Assembly: GCF_022760925.1 (NCBI RefSeq)
Contig: NZ_JAKTNT010000001.1
Location: 106,644-170,643, forward strand
Origin: Thermus hydrothermalis
Lineage (GTDB): Bacteria > Deinococcota > Deinococci > Deinococcales > Thermaceae
DNA length: 64,000 nt
Reading direction: 5' to 3'
The notes under the pieces are model-generated. The model was not told the DNA's origin and did not search any database. It was given only the letters and a program-made list of their open reading frames with translations. This document shows, piece after piece, positions 60,232 through 64,000 of the stretch. The first letter of the stretch is position 1; each line of letters starts with the position of its first letter. The translations under genes were made by a program, and so were the position numbers.

Positions 60232-61902
60232 ATGGTAACGGTAAAGCGGGAGTACAAGCCCTGGTACTGGGTCAACGAGTGGACGCGGCTTTACATGAGC
60301 CGCGGTTACCTCCTTCCCGGGGTGAGCGTGGAGGAGCGGGTGCGTCAGATCGCCCTCCGGGCCGAGGCGCTTACGGGGATCCCGGGTTTTGCGGAGAAGT
60401 TTGCGCGCTACGTGGCCTACGGCTGGTATTCGCTGGCCACTCCCGTCTGGGCCAACTATGGCCTCAAGCGGGGGCTTCCCATCTCCTGCTACGGCACCTA
60501 CGTGGAGGACGATACCGCCTCCATCCTTCGGGCGGTGGCGGAGATCGGCATGATGAGCAAACAGGGGGGCGGAACCTCGGTCTACCTTGGGGAGCTTCGG
60601 CCTCGAGGGGCCCCCATCCGCGATAACGGGGAGAGCAACGGCTCCTATGCCTTCGCCAGCCTTTTTGACCGGGTGATTGAGGTCTTCAACCAAGGTTCTA
60701 CCCGTCGCGGCCAGTGCGCTGCCTACCTGCCCATAGAGCACCCTGACTTCTGGGAGTGGACCCGTATCCAACGGGAAAACTCCGAGATCCAGTCCCTTTT
60801 CTGGGGCGTTTCTGTGGGGGATGCTTGGTTGGAGTCCATGATTGCCGGGGATCGGGAAAAGCGGGAGCGCTGGGCCGCCGTCCTCAAAAGCCGTGCGGAG
60901 GTGGGTATCCCGTACATCTTTTTCCGGGACAACGCCAACCGGCAGGCTCCCGAGGTTTTCCGCAAGCTGGGTAAGACGATTTACGCCAGCAACCTCTGCA
61001 CGGAGATCATGCTCCCCTCCAGTCCGGAGGAGAGCTTCGTGTGTTGCCTCTCCTCTCTAAACTTACTCCACTTTGATGAGTGGAAGGACACGGATGCTGT
61101 GGAGACCTTGGTCATCTTCTTGGACTCCGTTTTGGACGACTTCATAGAGAAGGCGGAGGGCATCCCCTACATGGAGCGGGCCGTGCGGTTTGCCAAGCGG
61201 TACCGCGCTATTGGGATAGGGGTCCTGGGGTGGCACAGCTACCTACAGTCCAAGGGCATTCCCCTGGAGAGCGCCGATGCCCTTTTCCTCAATAACCTTA
61301 TTTTTAAAACCATTCGGGAGCGGGCAGAAGAGGCTTCCCGGTGGCTGCGTGCCCGCCATCCGGAAGATGAGTTGGCCGAGGTCATGGAACGGCGCAACGC
61401 CACCCTTCTCGCCATCGCTCCCACCAAGTCCAGTTCCTTCATCCTCGGCCAGGTATCCCCTTCCATTGAGCCCTATACCAGCAACTACTACCTCAAGGAC
61501 CTGCAAAAGGCACGGGTTCCCTTCAAAAACCCCTTTCTGGAGGAGCTCCTCCGGGAGAAGGGCAAGGACGAGGAAAGGGTGTGGCGGAGCATCCTGGAGC
61601 ACAACGGTTCGGTGCAGCACCTGGACTTCCTGAGCGAGGAGGAAAAGGCTGTCTTCAAAACCTTCGCCGAGGTTTCGCAGAAGACCCTGGTGAACCTGGC
61701 TGCGGCCCGGCAACGGCACATTGACCAGGGGCAGTCCCTGAACCTGGTGATCCACCCCGAAGCTCCGCCCAAGGATGTAAACGAGCTTGTCCTCCACGCC
61801 TGGCGCTCTGGCCTCAAGAGCCTTTACTACCAGTTCAGCGCCAGCGCTGCCCAGGCCTATAGCCGTGACCTTCTCCTCTCCTGCCGGGCTTGCGAGGGCT
61901 AG
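60232..61902 (+). CDS. nrdA: Class I ribonucleotide reductase, alpha subunit, without ATP cone
   Basis: A 556-residue catalytic subunit making deoxyribonucleotides. Active-site Cys256 lies in NLCTE with N254 and E258. The redox pair is C86 (ISCYGTYV) and C271/C272 (FVCCLSSLN). The C-terminal shuttle pair is C551 and C554 (CRACEG). At 556 residues it is short; the N-terminal ATP-cone (activity site) is absent, so dATP inhibition of this kind is not expected. AAGGAGG precedes the ATG. The operon is under the B12 riboswitch, so this oxygen-dependent enzyme would replace a B12-dependent class II one when cobalamin is scarce. Confidence 0.93.
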   Translation: MVTVKREYKPWYWVNEWTRLYMSRGYLLPGVSVEERVRQIALRAEALTGIPGFAEKFARYVAYGWYSLATPVWANYGLKRGLPISCYGTYVEDDTASILRAVAEIGMMSKQGGGTSVYLGELRPRGAPIRDNGESNGSYAFASLFDRVIEVFNQGSTRRGQCAAYLPIEHPDFWEWTRIQRENSEIQSLFWGVSVGDAWLESMIAGDREKRERWAAVLKSRAEVGIPYIFFRDNANRQAPEVFRKLGKTIYASNLCTEIMLPSSPEESFVCCLSSLNLLHFDEWKDTDAVETLVIFLDSVLDDFIEKAEGIPYMERAVRFAKRYRAIGIGVLGWHSYLQSKGIPLESADALFLNNLIFKTIRERAEEASRWLRARHPEDELAEVMERRNATLLAIAPTKSSSFILGQVSPSIEPYTSNYYLKDLQKARVPFKNPFLEELLREKGKDEERVWRSILEHNGSVQHLDFLSEEEKAVFKTFAEVSQKTLVNLAAARQRHIDQGQSLNLVIHPEAPPKDVNELVLHAWRSGLKSLYYQFSASAAQAYSRDLLLSCRACEG

Positions 61903-62594
61903 CGGAGCCGCAGGTGGTCCTTGAGGGGGGTAGGGGGTAGGCCGTGTTTGGCCCGGAGGCGCGCCAGGTAGAAGGCCCTTTCCTCTATACGTTTCCCGTA
62001 GCTTTGGTTCTGCCCGTGGACCCGAACGCCGATATTGGGGCCCCGCAGGTAGTGGAAGGGGAGGCCCGCCTGGTGGGCGCGGAGCCAAAGGTCCCAATCC
62101 CAGTAGTCCCCCATGCTGGGGTCAAGGCTGCCCAAGGCGAGGAGTGTGGCCCGGGGTAGGGCTGTGCCGGAGGCCAGGATGCGGTTGTCCTGGAGAAGCC
62201 ACTCCCCCGCCTCCCCCGGGGCAAAGGGGAGGACCTCGAGGCCTACGAGGAGGACCCCTTCCCCGTAGGCTACCCCCTCCCCTCTTCCGAGGGCCCGCCA
62301 GACCCGGTGCAGGTAGGTGGGGGTGAGGAGGAGGTCATCGTCGTCCAGGAAGAGGACGATTTCCCCTTGGACTTCCTCCAGTCCCGTGAGGCGGGCCTCC
62401 ACCTGCCCCCGGCCCCGGTTCCAAAGAGCCCGGATCCTGGGATCTTGGAGGGAGGAGGCCGCCTCGAGGCCCTCCCCCTCCCCGTCCTCCACCACCAGGG
62501 CCTCAAAGGCCGTGAAGGTCTGCCGAAGGAGGGAGCCCAGGGCCTCTAGCAAAAGGCCAGGGCGGCCCTTGGTGGGGATGAGGACGCTAATCAT
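61899..62594 (-). CDS. Family 2 glycosyltransferase
   Basis: A 231-residue GT-A enzyme. It starts [23 protein letters not shown], and [13 protein letters not shown] and the metal-binding FLDDDDLLL follow. No membrane segment is seen, so it is probably soluble. It overlaps SurE by eight bases and the convergent nrdA end by four. The sugar substrate is unknown; an exopolysaccharide or surface glycan role is possible. Confidence 0.8.
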   Translation of the reverse strand: MISVLIPTKGRPGLLLEALGSLLRQTFTAFEALVVEDGEGEGLEAASSLQDPRIRALWNRGRGQVEARLTGLEEVQGEIVLFLDDDDLLLTPTYLHRVWRALGRGEGVAYGEGVLLVGLEVLPFAPGEAGEWLLQDNRILASGTALPRATLLALGSLDPSMGDYWDWDLWLRAHQAGLPFHYLRGPNIGVRVHGQNQSYGKRIEERAFYLARLRAKHGLPPTPLKDHLRLR

Positions 62595-63321
62595 GGGCTA
62601 GGCTTGGCTGCAGGCGTTTTTCGTCCGTGAGGTCCAGCCGCAAGGGGGTGGCGGCGATAAAACCCTGCTCCACCGCCCAGCGGTCCGTCCCCTCCTCCGC
62701 CTCTTGGAGGGGCTTGGCGGCGAACCAGTAGAGGGGCCTGCCCATGGGGTCCTCCCCCGGCACCACCACCCCCTCGTAGGCCCGCACCGACTGCCGCGTC
62801 CAGAGGAAGCCCTTGGGCTCGAGGGGAAGGTTCACGTTCACCAAGAAAGGAGCGTTGAGCCGGAGGAGGGTTTCCAAGGTACGCACGATCCATGGCTTCA
62901 GGCGCTCAAAGTCTGGGGTTCTGCCGTTTAGGGGCACGCTAAAGGCGGCGGCGGAGAGGCCAAAGAGCCGCCCCTGTTTGGCGGCGGCCACCGTGCCGGA
63001 GTGCCAGATCTCGTGCCCCAGATTGGTCCCCAGGTTTACCCCCGATAGCACGAGGTCTATGGGGCCAAAGAGGTGTAGCCCCAAGGCCACGCAGTCGGCG
63101 GGGGTTCCCCGGACCCGGTAGGCGGGGAAATCGGGCCCCGGCAAGGGGGCGGGATGGGGATAGGCCCTCACGGGATGGGCGATGGTGATGGCGTGCCCCG
63201 TGGCGCTTTGCTCCGTTTCCGGGGCCACCACGAAGACTTCCCCCAGGCGGGTTGCCGCCTCGGCCAAGGCCCACAGTCCCGGGCTAAAGATGCCGTCGTC
63301 GTTGGTCACCAGAATCCTCAT
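62587..63321 (-). CDS. surE: 5'-nucleotidase SurE
   Basis: A 244-residue metal-dependent phosphatase. It begins [10 protein letters not shown] with metal ligands D8 and D9, followed by a Ser/Thr region (SATGHAIT) and [20 protein letters not shown] carrying an Asn ligand and active-site residues. It removes phosphate from nucleoside monophosphates and helps survival in stationary phase in other bacteria. The stop overlaps the glycosyltransferase start. A bidirectional hairpin lies upstream. Confidence 0.92.
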   Translation of the reverse strand: MRILVTNDDGIFSPGLWALAEAATRLGEVFVVAPETEQSATGHAITIAHPVRAYPHPAPLPGPDFPAYRVRGTPADCVALGLHLFGPIDLVLSGVNLGTNLGHEIWHSGTVAAAKQGRLFGLSAAAFSVPLNGRTPDFERLKPWIVRTLETLLRLNAPFLVNVNLPLEPKGFLWTRQSVRAYEGVVVPGEDPMGRPLYWFAAKPLQEAEEGTDRWAVEQGFIAATPLRLDLTDEKRLQPSLAHD

Positions 63322-63364
63322 GCCCTAAGGGTAGGGGCCGGGTGTCAGGAGGCCATCAGAAAAG

Positions 63365-63385
63365 GCCCCGGGCTTAGCCCGGGGC
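63365..63385. terminator. Bidirectional terminator
   Basis: GCCCCGGGC (63365-63373), loop TTA, GCCCGGGGC (63377-63385). The minus-strand tail is CCTTTT and the plus-strand tail is GGCTTTTT. It ends the binding-protein gene at the window edge and separates it from surE. Confidence 0.85.
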
Positions 63386-63401
63386 GGCTTTTTGCGGCTT
63401 G

Positions 63402-64000
63402 TTAGCGGCTTGCCACGCTCCGGTTATAGCGTTCCAGCGCGGCATCCGCCCGGGCCTTGGCCTCCTTCAAGGCATCCCGGGCGGGTTTGCCCCGGAGGAC
63501 TTCCTCCCAAGCGGCCTGCACGTACTGGCGGATCTCGGGGAAAGCGCCCATCAAGCACCCTGCGCTGGCGCTATTGACCTTACTGGTACCCAGTTGTTGG
63601 ATCGCCGTGGTGTAGTTGGGCTGGCGCACGTGGGCTTGGCGCACCTCGGGAAGTTCGGTCACCCCCTTCACCACGGGGAAGTAGCCGGTGTCCAGGTGCC
63701 ACTGGGCTTGGGTTTTGGGCTCCAAGAGGAAGCGCACGAAGCGCCAGGCGGCCTGGGTTTCCCCTTCGGAGAAGCCCCTTAGGACGTAAAGGGCTGCGCC
63801 GCCAATGGCCACCCCGTTCCGTTCCCGCAGGTAAGGGTAGTAGGCGGTGCGCAGGGGGAAGCGCCCCCCCACCTGGCGAAGAACCCCCGTGAGGCTCGCC
63901 GTGGAGTAGGCGGCGATGGCCGCCTGGCCCTGGGCGAAGAGGCTTTGGGAGTCAGCCCAGTTCCGGCCCGTGTTGGCCGCCACGCCTTCCCGCACCAGGC
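63402..64000 (-). CDS. C-terminal part of a UgpB-like ABC binding protein
   Basis: The gene enters from the right window edge; only its last 199 or so codons are visible. NTGRNWADSQSLFAQGQAAIAAYSTAS, then FVRFLLEPKTQAQWHLDTGYFPVV and ALERYNRS are the C-lobe of glycerol-phosphate/sugar binding proteins. It is a distant relative of the UgpB-like protein at 42309 (shared QAxWxLDxGY). Its N-terminus and signal peptide are outside the window. Confidence 0.8.
   Translation of the reverse strand, partial: LVREGVAANTGRNWADSQSLFAQGQAAIAAYSTASLTGVLRQVGGRFPLRTAYYPYLRERNGVAIGGAALYVLRGFSEGETQAAWRFVRFLLEPKTQAQWHLDTGYFPVVKGVTELPEVRQAHVRQPNYTTAIQQLGTSKVNSASAGCLMGAFPEIRQYVQAAWEEVLRGKPARDALKEAKARADAALERYNRSVASR

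Overview
The window is about 64 kb of high-G+C DNA from the genus Thermus. It reads like a megaplasmid segment. The block litR/carH, CRP-type regulator, phytoene synthase, photolyase, CYP175A-type hydroxylase is the arrangement I recall from the T. thermophilus pTT27 megaplasmid. The P450 and its neighbours look homologous rather than identical to the T. thermophilus proteins I remember, so a different Thermus species is likely (inference). I see no rRNA, tRNA, transposase or CRISPR array.

Layout. 1-5660: a palindromic element, a SixA-like phosphatase, then a cluster of secreted proteins (lipoprotein, YbjN-like, 548-aa unknown) flanked by two copies of a PH-like membrane protein. The first copy is frameshifted by an 8-bp tandem duplication. 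5705-9363: arsenite oxidation module (ArsR repressor divergent from aioBA) closed by a terminator. 9406-10350: TudS/DUF523-DUF1722 protein. 10347-24655 (minus): a five-gene, mostly translationally coupled operon of large DUF11-type surface proteins ending in a predicted outer-membrane barrel protein and a glycine-rich protein. Its promoter carries a Pho-box-like repeat. 24744-33665 (minus): isoprenoid/carotenoid cluster (idi2, crtI, glycosyltransferase, acyltransferase, lycopene cyclase, P450 hydroxylase, photolyase, crtB), interrupted by a mazE antitoxin gene and a broken mazF. 33959-37181: an A+T-richer secreted-protein gene, then divergent litR/carH, crtR/ldrP and an epimerase-like gene. 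The litR promoter has three 11-bp direct repeats across the -35.

37197-45255 (minus): aquaglyceroporin, an iron-type ABC importer with two tandem binding proteins, and a Ugp-like organophosphate importer divergent from a Tat-exported alkaline phosphatase (45426-46931). 47038-50668: a zinc operon with a ZnuA/AztC-like binding protein, AztD and a second diverged AztD-like propeller, behind a Zur-like palindrome. 50757-51165: remains of a ferritin-like gene. 51327-58528: a heme/iron operon (HmoA/IsdG-like enzyme, DUF3386 protein, HmuTUV importer with a 36-residue membrane microprotein, FecB-like binding protein, imelysin, di-heme oxidoreductase). 58538-61902: a cobalamin riboswitch ahead of a thioesterase and a class I ribonucleotide reductase. 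61899-64000 (minus): glycosyltransferase, SurE, and the end of another sugar-type binding protein.

Two themes tie the window together. One is nutrient sensing: phosphate (Pho-like boxes, PhoA, Ugp), zinc, iron/heme, and cobalamin. The other is light and surface biology, in which B12 serves twice: as the chromophore of LitR/CarH for carotenoid and photolyase genes, and as the riboswitch ligand for the B12-independent ribonucleotide reductase. Several promoters sit so close to the start codon that the mRNAs are probably leaderless.
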